Positions 1 through 10,500 of a stretch of 64,000 bases of DNA are shown here, one piece after another; positions within the stretch are counted from its first letter, which is position 1; every line of letters begins with the position of its first letter. This stretch comes from Gemmatimonadota bacterium (GTDB lineage Bacteria; Gemmatimonadota; Gemmatimonadetes; Gemmatimonadales; Gemmatimonadaceae): positions 186,001-250,000 of the forward strand of contig JADKAQ010000008.1 of assembly GCA_016719105.1 (NCBI GenBank), read 5' to 3'. The position numbers were made by a program, and so were the translations under genes. Below the pieces are notes generated by a model. That model was not told the DNA's origin. It saw only the letters and a list, made by a program, of their open reading frames with translations, and did not search any database.

Positions 1-7
1 ACCGCCC

Positions 8-472
8 TTACGAGGTGCTCGCCCCCGTCGCGCGCCGCAGCGCCTGCAGGAACTCGGCCGGATCGGCCACGCTCACCAGGACGCTGTAGCCGCTCGTGGT
101 GGGGACATACACCACGCGCGACTTGTCGGTGATGTAGAGCAAGGCCTTCTCACCGTTGTGCAGCCGGAACCACCCGGCCCGATACCCCCCGACCGCCGTC
201 CCCATCGTGCGCATGGACGGGGCGAGCGACTTGTCGACGTTCAGGTCGACCGCACGCGCCTCGCCCACGCGGAGCGCGGACGCCGGGACCAGGCGGCCAT
301 AGATATCGCCACGCAGGCGAAGCCCGGCAGGCGAGACCTCGAACCGTGCGGTGCGAGCACTACCAAGCGACAGCCCCAGCACCCCCATCGTCGCCACCAT
401 CAGCAGGAAGATGGGGAGCATGATCCAGAGCGAACGGATGGGACCCGGGATGATCGGAAAGACTTCGGTCAT
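8..472 (-). CDS. PH-domain-like membrane protein
   Basis: Small protein of 154 residues with one hydrophobic segment near the N terminus (about residues 13-38, containing LWIMLPIFLLMVATMG) followed by a soluble domain of about 110 residues. The soluble part is beta-rich and ends with a helix (PAEFLQALRRA), as in the bacterial PH-like family, where a single-pass protein exposes a PH fold; the family call rests on overall pattern only. I chose the internal ATG at 472 because a GAGGA ribosome-binding site lies about 6-7 bases upstream, whereas the upstream ATG at 520 adds a low-complexity Arg/Ser leader. It stands alone on the minus strand downstream of the FAD oxidoreductase gene. Function is unknown. 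Confidence 0.55.
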   Translation of the reverse strand: MTEVFPIIPGPIRSLWIMLPIFLLMVATMGVLGLSLGSARTARFEVSPAGLRLRGDIYGRLVPASALRVGEARAVDLNVDKSLAPSMRTMGTAVGGYRAGWFRLHNGEKALLYITDKSRVVYVPTTSGYSVLVSVADPAEFLQALRRATGASTS

Positions 473-554
473 GGACGATCCTCGTGATGGTGCCGATGCG
501 CCGTCACGGCGCGACGTCATGGGTGAGCGTCATCGATCGCGCCGACCCGCCCCC

Positions 555-2384
555 TTAGGCCAGCGACTCCTGCACCGCGCGCCACGCCTGCGTGATGGCC
601 GAGTTGGTGTCGGCCTTGGCCCCCGCATCGGAGTTGGCGATGGCGATGCGCCCGTACCGCTGGCGACCGATCACCCACGGCTTCTCCGCCTCGCTGGCGT
701 ACGCTGGCTCCCACAAGAGCTCCGGCGAGTAGGCATAGCCGTGCGGCCACCGGTTCACCGTGATGGCCTTGATGTCGCGCCCGGCGTCGAACCCCCCGCC
801 CTTGAGCGCGGCGTCGAGCTGGTCGCGCACGTGTCCCTCGAACTGCGCAAAGGACGTTTCCATCAGGCGGCGCCTTCCGTCGCGCCACTGCTCGGGCCCC
901 TTCGACTTTCCGTCGTGGTGCACGTAGCACATGTGCAGCACCATGGGCTCGTCAGGCGTCTGCGAGCGCTTGTAGCTGCCGAGTGAGACGGGATAGTCGA
1001 GCTCGACCTGCTTGAAGAAGTCCTTGGTGTAGTACACGAAGTCGGTGCCGAGCTGCGCGAAGGCGCGCCAGTTGGGGATGAGGACCTTGGTGTAGGTGAG
1101 CGGGACCTTCACGCCGTAGCGCAGCCCATGTTGCTGCGCCGCTGGAAGTTCGGGGCACAGGTGGGGGATGGCCATGTTGTAGCAGGCCATGATCACGCGC
1201 CGCGCACGCACCGTGTGCGCTCGCGCGTCGTGGACATACGTGACGTCCACCGCATTGCGGCTGGCGGTATGCCGCACGTGGACGGCGGTGCTGTTGAGGC
1301 GCAGGCGCACCGCCGAACCCTTCCGGTCGAGCTGCGAGTAGTCGGCGCGCGCCGTCACCACGTCTTCCATCGTCGATCCCGGCATCGCGGCCGGAATGAG
1401 CTTGCGTACCAGCAGGCGTGCCACCGAGGCGTTGCCGTCGGGGAAGTGGAAGATGTACGGCTCGTTGCCGCGCGAGCCGTAGCGCGGCAGCGTATGATCG
1501 AGCCCCGGCATCCCGCCGTCATACTCATGAATGGACGTGCACGGGATCTCGTCGATCCCTACACACCAGAAGCTGATCCCGAACTTGCGGTACAGCTCGA
1601 GCAGCTGTGGGTCGACCTTGCAGTAGTCGCGGAGCCAGGTTTCGTAGCTCACGGTGCGCAGCTTGGCGTACTTCTCCTCCCGCGTGAGCCCAGGGAGGTA
1701 GTCCCGGGTCTCGGTCTGCACGCGAATGAAGTCGGCGCGCGCCTGGTCGTTGAGCGGGGCGTTTCGCGCAAACTCCTCCCACGACACCTTCCCGTACCCC
1801 AGCACCAGCTTGCGCTCCCCGAAGTTCTCCTGGTCGAACAGAATCGACTTGGAGAGACCGAGCTTGGCGTACAGCGTCTGGTCGTACGCTTCGTAGAACT
1901 TCGCCGTGTCGATCCCGATGTCGACGAGCGTCTCCTTGGCGATCGCCGTGTACGCCGACGGCGTATCGATCGACTCGGTTCCGCCATAGCCGATGCGCGT
2001 CTGCCCATCGATCGAGAACTCGTTGCGCTTGGCGTGTCCGCCAAAGTCGTCGTGGTTGTCGAGGATGAGGATGCGCGCGTTGGGGCGCTGCTTGCGATAG
2101 AGGTGCGCCGAGGCGAGGCCGCTGATGCCGCCGCCGACGATCACGAGGTCGTACTGCTCCTCGGGGGCCCCGGCGCGCCAAGTCTTCCCCTGCACGCGGG
2201 CGTGCATCGTCTCCCACGCCCCCTCGTGCGTCCCGCGCAGCCCCGTCCGCGCCGGTGGGTAGTAGTCGCTCCCCGGGTCCCACCCCTGCGCGATGAGATC
2301 GGCCCACGGCGCCAGGAGCGAGGCCCCCAGCGCAACGCTCACGCCATTCAGAAAGTCGCGGCGCGTGACGCCGTCGTCGTTCAT
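555..2384 (-). CDS. Tat-exported FAD-dependent oxidoreductase, spermidine-dehydrogenase-like
   Basis: A 609-residue flavoprotein. The N terminus carries a twin-arginine signal (TRRDFL at residues 7-12, then a hydrophobic stretch to about 32), so the folded enzyme should be exported with its cofactor. A Rossmann FAD-binding motif, VIVGGGISGL, sits at about residues 81-90, followed by an acidic strand end (ILILDNHDDFGGHAKR) typical of amine-oxidase-type flavoproteins. The YYPPARTGLRG segment just before the Rossmann fold recalls the exported spermidine-dehydrogenase-like family; substrate is inferred only. The start at 2384 places the Tat signal at the N terminus; the longer frame to 2624 adds about 80 residues without signal features and would run into the divergent D-aminopeptidase gene. 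A GGAG lies about 10 bases upstream. Confidence 0.8.
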   Translation of the reverse strand: MNDDGVTRRDFLNGVSVALGASLLAPWADLIAQGWDPGSDYYPPARTGLRGTHEGAWETMHARVQGKTWRAGAPEEQYDLVIVGGGISGLASAHLYRKQRPNARILILDNHDDFGGHAKRNEFSIDGQTRIGYGGTESIDTPSAYTAIAKETLVDIGIDTAKFYEAYDQTLYAKLGLSKSILFDQENFGERKLVLGYGKVSWEEFARNAPLNDQARADFIRVQTETRDYLPGLTREEKYAKLRTVSYETWLRDYCKVDPQLLELYRKFGISFWCVGIDEIPCTSIHEYDGGMPGLDHTLPRYGSRGNEPYIFHFPDGNASVARLLVRKLIPAAMPGSTMEDVVTARADYSQLDRKGSAVRLRLNSTAVHVRHTASRNAVDVTYVHDARAHTVRARRVIMACYNMAIPHLCPELPAAQQHGLRYGVKVPLTYTKVLIPNWRAFAQLGTDFVYYTKDFFKQVELDYPVSLGSYKRSQTPDEPMVLHMCYVHHDGKSKGPEQWRDGRRRLMETSFAQFEGHVRDQLDAALKGGGFDAGRDIKAITVNRWPHGYAYSPELLWEPAYASEAEKPWVIGRQRYGRIAIANSDAGAKADTNSAITQAWRAVQESLA

Positions 2385-2622
2385 CTCGTGATGCTCCAGG
2401 TGGGCGGACGGCTGCGTCCCCGAGGCGCGGGGCTGGTGAGGCGATGATACGCCGAGCCGGCGCACGCGACTAGGGCACAGCGCACGGCCGCGTGGTTCCA
2501 TGCACACGCCGCGGCCGCGAAGCATCGCGCGAGACGACGCGAACCTGGTCGCAGTCGACGCGGGGATGGTGTCGATCGGGCGACGCGCGCCGCATCTTGG
2601 GGGACCTCCTGCGGAGTCCGTC

Positions 2623-3765
2623 ATGCAACCTCGTCATCACCTGCTGCTCACGTGCGCCGGCGCCCTCGTCGCCCTCGGATGCGCCGGCAACGCACCGCCC
2701 GGTGCCGCGCCACGCGCGTCGACGTCGGGTGGTGTCACGCTCTCGTCCCCTCGCCCTGCGCGCAACGGCGCGCTGCGCGTCCTCGTCTACCACGACATGG
2801 AAGGACTCGCGGGGCAGGACGACTATCGCACCTTCAACTACTCGCACCCCGAGTACTACGCCAAGGGACAGGGGTACCTGGTCGCCGACATCAACGCGGT
2901 GGTCGATGGGCTCTTTGCCGGCGGCGCCACCAGCGTGGAGATCATCGACGCGCACGGGAGCGGGAACCCGAATCCCGATGTCGATCGCGCTCGGCTCGAC
3001 AAGCGCGCGACGCAACTCACGCGCAACGCGCCGTTCCGGCACTACGTCGATGTCGTCGCCCCCGACACGTACGACGCCATCGTCGCCGTGGGGATGCACG
3101 CCAAGACGGGGAGCAAGGGGTTCGCCTCGCACACCGTCACGATCGGGATGGGGCTGTCGATGAACGGGCACGCGATCACCGAGACGGAGATTGTCGCGTA
3201 TTCGTGGGGGCGCGTCGGCGTCCCGGTGATCTTCGTCTCCGGCGACGACCGGCTGCAACGCGACCTGGCGACGATGCCCTGGCTGCAATACGTCGTGACC
3301 AAGCGGGCCACGAGCGCCAGTACGGTCGAGCTGCGCAACGTCGCCGAGGTGCACGCCGAGATGCGCGCCAAGGCGGCGGCCGCGGTGCGCGCGCTGGCCA
3401 GTGCCAAGACGATGCGCGCCAACGAACCGGTGCGCGCGGCGCTCAAGGTCGTGCGCCCAGCGAGCCTCGCCATGTTGCGCGGCGTCCCCGGCGTCGCCCT
3501 CTCCGCGGACGGCGACGAAGTCACCTTCGAGGCGAACGACTTCCAGGGAGCCTACGATGGGCTCAACGCCCTCATCGGCGTCGCGCGCCTGGCCTATCCC
3601 ACCACCACCAACGAGGTGGTGCGCGAACACCGCGACAGCACGCTCATCGCCCGGCTGCAGCGCGAGCGCCTGATGGAGCGCTGGTTCGACGTGGAGAGCG
3701 AACGTTGGCACCCCCCCGCTCCCACGGCGCCCACCCCCGGACGGAAGTACTACGGCGCGCAGTAG
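2623..3765 (+). CDS. dppA: M55-family D-aminopeptidase, predicted lipoprotein
   Basis: A 380-residue zinc D-aminopeptidase of the DppA family (M55), which releases N-terminal D-amino acids from small peptides, for example in peptidoglycan recycling. Expected metal ligands are visible: HDMEG (Asp58, Glu60), IIDAHG, VGMHAKTG and ITETEI. The N terminus reads as a lipoprotein signal with lipobox VALGC and Cys at residue 20, so this copy should be exported and membrane anchored, whereas the best known DppA is cytoplasmic. The start at 2623 is supported by GGAG about 6 bases upstream and by the lipobox spacing. It is divergent from the FAD oxidoreductase and convergent with the sigma-factor gene, with a hairpin between the two stops. 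Confidence 0.85.
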   Translation: MQPRHHLLLTCAGALVALGCAGNAPPGAAPRASTSGGVTLSSPRPARNGALRVLVYHDMEGLAGQDDYRTFNYSHPEYYAKGQGYLVADINAVVDGLFAGGATSVEIIDAHGSGNPNPDVDRARLDKRATQLTRNAPFRHYVDVVAPDTYDAIVAVGMHAKTGSKGFASHTVTIGMGLSMNGHAITETEIVAYSWGRVGVPVIFVSGDDRLQRDLATMPWLQYVVTKRATSASTVELRNVAEVHAEMRAKAAAAVRALASAKTMRANEPVRAALKVVRPASLAMLRGVPGVALSADGDEVTFEANDFQGAYDGLNALIGVARLAYPTTTNEVVREHRDSTLIARLQRERLMERWFDVESERWHPPAPTAPTPGRKYYGAQ

Positions 3766-3771
3766 CGCATC

Positions 3772-3805
3772 GCCTGACGCGGTGCAGCGTCGCGCCGCGC
3801 CAGGC
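3772..3805. terminator. Hairpin between convergent genes
   Basis: GCCTGACGCGG at 3772-3782 pairs with CCGCGCCAGGC at 3795-3805 with one mismatch and a 12-base loop. It lies between the stop codons of the D-aminopeptidase (plus) and the ECF sigma factor (minus), as expected of a bidirectional terminator. There is no clear T-run. Confidence 0.5.
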
Positions 3806-3811
3806 ACCGAC

Positions 3812-4771
3812 TCACTCGTCCGGCAGCTGCATCGGCAGCCCGAACTTGGGGAAGAGCGTCGCGGTGTCGAGGAAGTAGGTCATGTTCACGATCTTGTCGT
3901 CCACGATGTCGAGGACGACGAGGGCCCACGGCTCCTTGCCGCCGTGGCGGTACTGCCCGAAGGCCGGTGCGCCACACGCCGCGGTGGGGACCAGTCGCGA
4001 CCCGCGGCACCCCGCCCCACGCCCCGAGAGCCAGTTGCCGATGGAGTCGTGCCCCTGCAGCCAGAGCGTGTAGGGCGGCATCGACATGGTGGCGTCCTCG
4101 TGCAGGAGCATGGTCAGCGCCTGCACGTCATAGCGCTCGAAGGCATCGACGTAGCGCGCCACGAGGGCCCGCTGTTCATCGTTGAGGCGTGCCGGCACGG
4201 GGGCCACGTTGCGCTCGGCCAACGTGGCGCGCGCCCGCTGCAGCGCGCTATTCACCGCCGGCACCGTCGTCGCCAGGCTCTCGGCCACTTCCGCCGCCGA
4301 CCACCCCAGCACCTGCGTGAGCAGCAGGACGGCGCGCTGCTTCGCCGGGAGGTGCTGCAAAGCCGCAACGAAGGCGAGATGGATGCTCTCGCGCAGCACC
4401 GCGTCCTCGGCCGGATCGCTATCGGCCGGGAGCGCCCTGGCGTCGGGGATCGGCTCGAGCCAGTGCGTGCGCGGACGCTCGTGCAGTTCGTCGTCGACCG
4501 TGCCGACCGGCCCCTCCTCCAGCGGGCGGGCGCGGCGCGGGCGATCGGCGAGCGCGTCGAGACACACGTTGGTGGCGATGCGATAGAGCCAGGTCTTCAT
4601 CGAGGCACGTCCGTCGAACCGTTCGAGCGCCTTCCAGGCGCGGAACATCGTCTCCTGCACCGCGTCGTCGGCATCGACCACGGAGCCGAGCATGCGGTAG
4701 CAGTGGCCCGTGAGCGCCGTGCGATGGAGTTCGAGACTGTCGGGCGTGAAGGGGGTCGCGATCGTCGTCAT
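3812..4771 (-). CDS. ECF sigma factor with C-terminal SnoaL-like domain
   Basis: A 319-residue extracytoplasmic-function sigma factor. Region 2 (around HCYRMLGSVVDADDAVQETM and FRAWKAL, about residues 20-55) binds core polymerase and the -10 element; region 4 with its helix-turn-helix (HLPAKQRAVLLLTQVLGWS and on, about residues 130-180) reads the -35. The last 130 residues resemble a SnoaL/NTF2-type domain, the arrangement of the SigG/SigX5-like ECF groups, where this domain replaces an anti-sigma factor as regulator. No anti-sigma gene is adjacent, consistent with that. The ATG at 4771 gives a normal ECF N terminus; the longer frame adds a low-complexity leader overlapping the M28 gene end. 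Confidence 0.85.
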   Translation of the reverse strand: MTTIATPFTPDSLELHRTALTGHCYRMLGSVVDADDAVQETMFRAWKALERFDGRASMKTWLYRIATNVCLDALADRPRRARPLEEGPVGTVDDELHERPRTHWLEPIPDARALPADSDPAEDAVLRESIHLAFVAALQHLPAKQRAVLLLTQVLGWSAAEVAESLATTVPAVNSALQRARATLAERNVAPVPARLNDEQRALVARYVDAFERYDVQALTMLLHEDATMSMPPYTLWLQGHDSIGNWLSGRGAGCRGSRLVPTAACGAPAFGQYRHGGKEPWALVVLDIVDDKIVNMTYFLDTATLFPKFGLPMQLPDE

Positions 4772-4815
4772 GCGCGCCGTCCGAGGGGTGAATGGTCGCG
4801 GGGGTGCGCGACTGC

Positions 4816-6366
4816 CTAACGCTGCGGCGTGCTGCGCGGCGGGGTGGAGCAGCGCGGCCACGGGGTCGTCGTCCCGCTCGGCGTCGTCATCACCCGCTTG
4901 TCGCGCGCCACGCGCTCCGGATCCTCCGACGCCTGGTACGCCAGCATCGCCGCCAGCGTCGCGTTGTTCTTCAGGTCGTCGATGATGACCTTGTCGTACG
5001 TGTCGCGGTTGGTGTGCCAGGTGTACTGGCGATAGTCAGGATAGTTCGACTGCAGGCGGAAGGACGGTGCCCCCGCGCACAGGAACGACATGTGGTCGCT
5101 CCCGCCGGTCTCGGGGACGCCGGGGATGTCGAGGTCGATGAGCCCTTCGATCTCCGTGGGAATGACACTGAGCCAGCGCCCGAAGTGCGACGCGGCGCCG
5201 GTGAGCCCCATCATGCGGATGTACTCCACCCGCCAGGTGCCGTTGTCCTGGTTGAAGGCCGCCTGCAGACCATCGACCACTTCCTTGTGGTCCTCGGCAA
5301 AGGCGCGCGACCCGATGAGTCCCTGCTCCTCGGCCCCCCAGTGCCCCACGAGGATGGTGCGCTTGGGATTGGGATACGCCGCCTTGAGCAGCCGCATCGC
5401 TTCCATCATCATCACCGTCCCCGTCCCGTTGTCGGTGGCGCCCGACGCGCCGTCCCACGAGTCGAGGTGCGCGCCTAACAAGACGTACTCGTCCGGCTTC
5501 TCCGTCCCCTTGAGCTCGGCCACCACGTTGAACATCGGCGACTCGGGGAGCTGCTCGGCGCGTGCGTCGAGGCGCAGGCGCGGTCCCTGATTGTTGGCCG
5601 CCAGGCGATGGAGCAGGCCGTAGTCCTCGCAGCTCACGTCCATCACGGGGACGGTGCGTGTGCTGGCGCTGAAGACCTTGTTGACCCCCCAACCGGCCGA
5701 CCAGAGCGACGTGACGACCCCCGCCGCCCCGCTGCCATCCAGGAGCGCGAAGGCGTTAGGGCCGAGGCGCTGCGCGCGCTGGTTCCACGCGCGCTTGGAC
5801 GAATCGCGCGCGGCCTTCATCGCCAGCACCGACGCCGGTCGCGCCAGGCGCTCCCAGTTTTCGTCCGGACGGCAGGTGGGCTCGGGTGCCGAGAGGAGGA
5901 CGAACTTCCCCTTCACGCTCGGTAGCCAGGCTTTGACGGCGTTGCTGTCGGCGAGTTCAGGGATCACGACGACGTCCCCTTCCACCGGCTTGGTCGTCCC
6001 CGGGCTCCAGGCCAGGATCATCCCCTCGAGTGTGCGCTCACGCGGGGCGATGAGGTCGATGTGGGTGTAACGGCGACGCCAGCCACGCCAGGTGCCGTAG
6101 CGTTCCTTGCGCGCCGGGATTCCCCACTCGGCGTAGCGGGCCGAGACCCAGTCGGTCGCGCCGAGGAAGGCGGGTGAACCTGAGAGGCGAGGGCCGATGG
6201 AGTCAGTGAGCACCTGCGCCAACCGCGCGACCTGCGACTTGCTCGTCATCCCCTCATCCCACAGGCGTCGGATGACGGGATCGTTGGTGGGAAACGACTG
6301 GGCGCCGACCGATGCGGCAGCGCTGAGGAAGGCGAGGGCGAAGGCGGCCGGGCGCAAGCGAGGCAC
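4816..6366 (-). CDS. Secreted M28-family zinc peptidase
   Basis: A 516-residue exported metallopeptidase. A signal peptide is visible at residues 1-23 (hydrophobic AAFALAFLSAAASVGAQ). The co-catalytic zinc site of family M28 is intact: GAHLDSWDG (His300, Asp302), GATDNGTGT, GHWGAEEQG with the Glu-Glu pair, and GGSDHMSF for the last His. The middle region before the metal site is compatible with an inserted PA domain. Family members are aminopeptidases or carboxypeptidases acting on peptides in the periplasm or outside. I chose the GTG at 6366, which has GGGAG upstream and puts the signal peptide first; the frame open to 6741 would overlap the phosphoesterase gene. The stop codon lies 44 bases before the sigma-factor start. 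Confidence 0.88.
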   Translation of the reverse strand: MPRLRPAAFALAFLSAAASVGAQSFPTNDPVIRRLWDEGMTSKSQVARLAQVLTDSIGPRLSGSPAFLGATDWVSARYAEWGIPARKERYGTWRGWRRRYTHIDLIAPRERTLEGMILAWSPGTTKPVEGDVVVIPELADSNAVKAWLPSVKGKFVLLSAPEPTCRPDENWERLARPASVLAMKAARDSSKRAWNQRAQRLGPNAFALLDGSGAAGVVTSLWSAGWGVNKVFSASTRTVPVMDVSCEDYGLLHRLAANNQGPRLRLDARAEQLPESPMFNVVAELKGTEKPDEYVLLGAHLDSWDGASGATDNGTGTVMMMEAMRLLKAAYPNPKRTILVGHWGAEEQGLIGSRAFAEDHKEVVDGLQAAFNQDNGTWRVEYIRMMGLTGAASHFGRWLSVIPTEIEGLIDLDIPGVPETGGSDHMSFLCAGAPSFRLQSNYPDYRQYTWHTNRDTYDKVIIDDLKNNATLAAMLAYQASEDPERVARDKRVMTTPSGTTTPWPRCSTPPRSTPQR

Positions 6367-6476
6367 GATGGGCTCCCTGGTTGTCGAGGCGTGGTGGAAC
6401 AAGCCTAAGGGCGGGGGCTGTGGAAGGGCAAACGCCCGGGGACGAGGCGTGGCGGATTGCGCGCTCCCGCATGTGG

Positions 6477-7208
6477 TCAGGACAGCGCGGCGAGCATCGC
6501 CTGCTCGGTGGGCTGATGCCGCACGTTCTGCTCGGCGAAGTGCTGCGCCTGTGGATACGCCGTCGCCACGATGCGGTCGGCGGCCGCGTCCAGGTCGTAC
6601 GACGTGTGGCGTAGCTCGACGCGCGCGCCCAGCAGCAGCCAGTAGGCGCCCGGCGCGCCGAAGGGCATGCCGACGCTTCCCGCGTTGACGACCCGGTGAG
6701 CGCCGATGGTGCGATCGAATTGCATGTGCGTGTGCCCGCACACGATGACGTCTGCGGCGACGCCGCCGAAGGCCGGAAGAATGTGCGCCTCGGGCGTGAG
6801 GCGGGTGAAGTTCTCCGTGTCGCTGCGCGGCGTTGCGTGGCAGAACAGCACGTCGCCAACGCCTGCGACGTACTGGCGAAACGTGACGGGCCAGTCGGAC
6901 ACGAAAGCCACGTCCGACGGCGTGAGCTGCGCCGCGTTCCAGCGCACCACCTCGCGAAACGCGGCCGGGACCTCAGGCGACTCCTCACCGGCCCGCGATT
7001 CCATGACGATCCGATCGCCGTTGCCGCGGATGCACCGCACGGGGAGCGCGAGCGCGCGCAGCACGCCCAGCGACTCGTGCGGCATGGGCCCCGGGAGCAC
7101 GTCGCCGCCCACCACCACGAGGTCGACCCCCGCTTGCCGCACGTCGTGGAGCACCGCCTCGAGGGCGGGGAGGTTGCCGTGAATGTCGAAGAGGGCAGCG
7201 ATGCGCAT
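6477..7208 (-). CDS. Calcineurin-like metallophosphoesterase
   Basis: A 243-residue phosphoesterase of the YfcE/MJ0936-like group. All metal-binding blocks are present in order: DIHGN near residue 8, GGDVLPGP near 34, GNGD near 61, CHATP near 124, CGHTH near 156 and NAGSVG near 173. Such enzymes hydrolyse phosphodiesters or phosphomonoesters with two divalent metals; the substrate cannot be told from sequence. It is cytoplasmic, with no signal peptide. It sits upstream of the M28 gene in the same direction but is probably independent, and is divergent from the caspase block. Confidence 0.88.
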   Translation of the reverse strand: MRIAALFDIHGNLPALEAVLHDVRQAGVDLVVVGGDVLPGPMPHESLGVLRALALPVRCIRGNGDRIVMESRAGEESPEVPAAFREVVRWNAAQLTPSDVAFVSDWPVTFRQYVAGVGDVLFCHATPRSDTENFTRLTPEAHILPAFGGVAADVIVCGHTHMQFDRTIGAHRVVNAGSVGMPFGAPGAYWLLLGARVELRHTSYDLDAAADRIVATAYPQAQHFAEQNVRHQPTEQAMLAALS

Positions 7209-7541
7209 GGCGTTGGTGCCTCACGATGGCTGGAGCGGCGGTGCGCTCCGGCGGGACGATCCGGCGGCCGCGGTGCCTAACTAGCGTGGGACGTGGCACA
7301 CGCGCAATGGCCGTTGCGGAGGGCGAGGGCGCGAGCCGACGTACGTGACGCCAACAACCAGCGGTCGCTGTCGCGTGGGCTCAGGGCGCCGGCCCGACCT
7401 CGTCGACGACTTGTGCGCGGCCCTGTAGCCTCGGGTGGCTGCAGTGCGTACGTTGGCGGTCCGTCCCTGCCGGTCCCCTCTCCTTCCCCGAGTGCACTCC
7501 TCGCCCGACTCTGTGCCCCCCGTGCTCGACGCCCGCCGGCG
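7209..7541. other. Divergent intergenic region, no recognised element
   Basis: About 330 bases between the phosphoesterase start and the caspase-STAND start. The plus-strand frame stays open from 7293, but the extra 83 residues are low-complexity Arg/Ala/Pro and precede an obvious caspase N terminus, so I read it as non-coding. It must hold the promoters of both flanking genes; I see no convincing -35/-10 pair. One TACGTT hexamer lies near 7450. Confidence 0.4.
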
Positions 7542-10500
7542 ATGACCGACCATCGCCCCTTTGCCAGGTCCATCGCGGTCGTGGTGGGGATCGATCGCTA
7601 TCGCGACGGGATCCCCGAGCTGCGCACGGCGGCGAACGACGCGCGGCGCGTTGGGGCGATCCTCGGTGAATCACACGGCTACGAGGTCATCCAGCTCCTC
7701 GACGAAGAGGCGACGCAGGCACGCCTGACGACGCTGCTCACCCGCGAGCTCCCTGAGGGCGTTGGCCCCGACGATCGCGTCTTCTTCTACTGGGCCGGCC
7801 ACGGCGTGGCACGCGACGGCGACGATGGCCCCAACGGCTACCTCCTCCCGGTGGATGCCCGTCGCGGCGACGAGGCGACCTTCCTCCACATGCCGCTGGT
7901 GCACGACGCACTCCTGTCGCTCACCTGCCGGCACATGCTCGTGGTCCTCGACTCGTGCTTCTCCGGCGCCTTTCGCTGGTCGGGGACGCGCGCCGCCGAG
8001 CTGATCGACGACGACGCAGTCATCCACCAGGAGAAGTACGACCGCTTCGTGCGCGACCCGGCGTGGCAGGTCATCACGTCGGCGGCGCAGGACCAGAAGG
8101 CCATCGACCAGCTTTCGACCGGCTCGTTAGGGAGCCGTGACGGCGACGGCGCGCACTCCCCCTTTGCCCTGGCGCTCTTCGAGGCGCTGGACGGGGCCGG
8201 CGACGTGATCCCGCGAAAGGGGGGAGACGGCCTGGTTACCGCGACCGAACTCTATCTCTACCTGGAGGAACGGCTGCAGCTGGCGGCGCAGGAGGCGGGC
8301 AAGCGGCAGACGCCGCGCCTCTGGCCGCTGCGCAAGCACGACAAGGGGGAGTTCGTCTTCTTCGTCCCGGGGCGTGACCTCACCCTCCCCCCGGCGCCGG
8401 CGCTCACCTTCGAGAACAACCCGTGGCGCGGCCTCGCCTCGTACGATGCCGCCGACGCGGCGCTCTTCTTCGGGCGCGACGCCGAGATTGCCGCGCTCCG
8501 CGCGCGCGTCGAGGCGTTGCCCCTGACGGTGGTCCTCGGCGCCTCGGGGACGGGAAAGTCGTCGCTGGTGAAGGCCGGGCTCGTCCCGCGACTGGCCGCC
8601 GACGGGTGGCAGGTGCTCCCCATCGTGCGCCCGGGGACCACGCCGCTGGTGGCGCTGGCGCAGGCCGTGGGGAGCGGCGACGGTGCCGTGGCCGCCACCC
8701 CCGCGGCGACCGCCACCCCCGCCGCGGGCGCAGCGACCGCCACCCCCGCGGCCATCGCCGCCCGCGTCGAGGCGATGGTTGCAGCTGCCGGCAGCCGCAA
8801 GGTCGTGCTCGTGATCGACCAGTGCGAGGAGCTGATCACGCTCGTGCGCACGCCGGCCGAACGCGAGCAGGTGCTGACGCTTCTCGCGCGCCTCGCCGAG
8901 GCGCACCCCAACACCGTCCGCATCATCCTCACGCTCCGTACCGACTTCGAGCCCAACTTCGATCGCTCGGCCTTTGGCGAGCGCTGGCGCGCCGGGCGCT
9001 TCATCGTCCCGCCCATGTCGCGCGACAGCCTGCGCGCGGTCATCGAGCAGCCCGCCGCCAAGCGGGTCCTGTACTTCGAGCCGTCGGCGCTGGTGGAGTC
9101 GCTGCTCGACGAGGTGGTGGCGACACCAGGGGCGCTCCCGCTCCTCTCGTTTGCCCTGAGCGAGATGTACGTGCGCTATGTCGGGCGGCGAAGCGCCGAC
9201 CGCGCCATCACGCGCGAGGACTACGACGCGTTAGGCGGCGTGGTGGGCGCCCTGCGTGCGCGCGCCGAGGCCGAGCACGACGCGCTCGACGCCGCGCACC
9301 GCCTGACGTTGCGTCGCGTGATGCTGCGCATGGTGGTCGCCGAGGGCGGCAACCTCGCGCGTCGCCGCGTGAGCGACGCGGAGCTCGACTATCCCGACGC
9401 CGCCGAGCACGCCCGCGCCGAGGAAGTGGTGCGTCGCCTGACGAGTGCGCGCCTGCTGGTCGAGGGAAAGGAGGCGGACGGCGAACCCTTCGTCGAGCCG
9501 GCACACGATGCACTCGTGCGCGGGTGGGGGCGGCTGCTCGACTGGGTGCGCGAGGAGGGGGAGGCGCCCTTCCCGCTGGCGCAGCGGCAGCGCCTGGCAC
9601 GCGCCGCCGGCGAGTGGGAGCGCGCCGACGGGGCGTCGCAGGGCGGGCTGGTCTGGAGCGACGCGGTCCGCAGCGCGCAGCTCGCCCCGCTGGTCAAGGC
9701 GCGCGCCCCATGGCTCAACCGGCGCGAGCTCGAGTTCGCGCGGCGCAGCGTGCGCGGGCGCACGGTGCGGCGTGCCTCCACCGCCGTGGCGGTCGCCATG
9801 ATTGCAGCTGCCGGCGCCTGGGCTTTCATCAGCGGACGACAGGCCAGCGAACGCGCGGAGCAGGTACGGGTGGGATCGATCGTGCGCACCGCGGCGGCCC
9901 TGGCGGCGGAAGATCCCTTCAGCGCGGGGCTCGTCCTGGGGAGCATCGATTCGACCCTGGTGCGACGACTGGATCCCGCGACACAGCTCGCCCTCGTGCG
10001 CACCTCGGCCGAACTCGCCGTGCGACCGCTCGTGACCGCGAGCTTTGGCGAGGTCGGGTCGGGGCTGCGCTACGCCCGCCTCAGCCCCGACGGCCGCTGG
10101 GTGGCGATGGGGGCCAACGAGGGGCTGCTCACGCTCTCGAGAAGTGACAGCGCCAGCGACCCCATCGTGCTCGACCAGGGGGAGGAATCGGCCATCTGGG
10201 GGGTCGAGTTCAGCCCGCAAAGCGATCGCCTCGTCTCGACCTCTACCGCCGGCACGCTGTACGTGTGGACGATCGGCTCGTCCAAGCGCCCGGTGCGCCT
10301 CGCCGCGCCGGATTCGTCGCGTTTCTACCGCCTGTCGTTCAGCGCCGATGGATCGCGCATCGCCGCCTTCTACCTGCGACTCGTCTACGATTCGACGACG
10401 CACGAACTCGTGGAGTTCACACCGTCGCGCGAAGCACGCGTCTTCAACGCCGACGGCTCGGGGACGCCTCTGCGCCTCCCACTCGGCGACCACGAGCTCC

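Noticed and set aside
7293..7541. N-terminal extension of the caspase-STAND gene by 83 residues
   Set aside because: Arg/Ala/Pro-rich with no signal or domain; the caspase fold starts right after the ATG at 7542.
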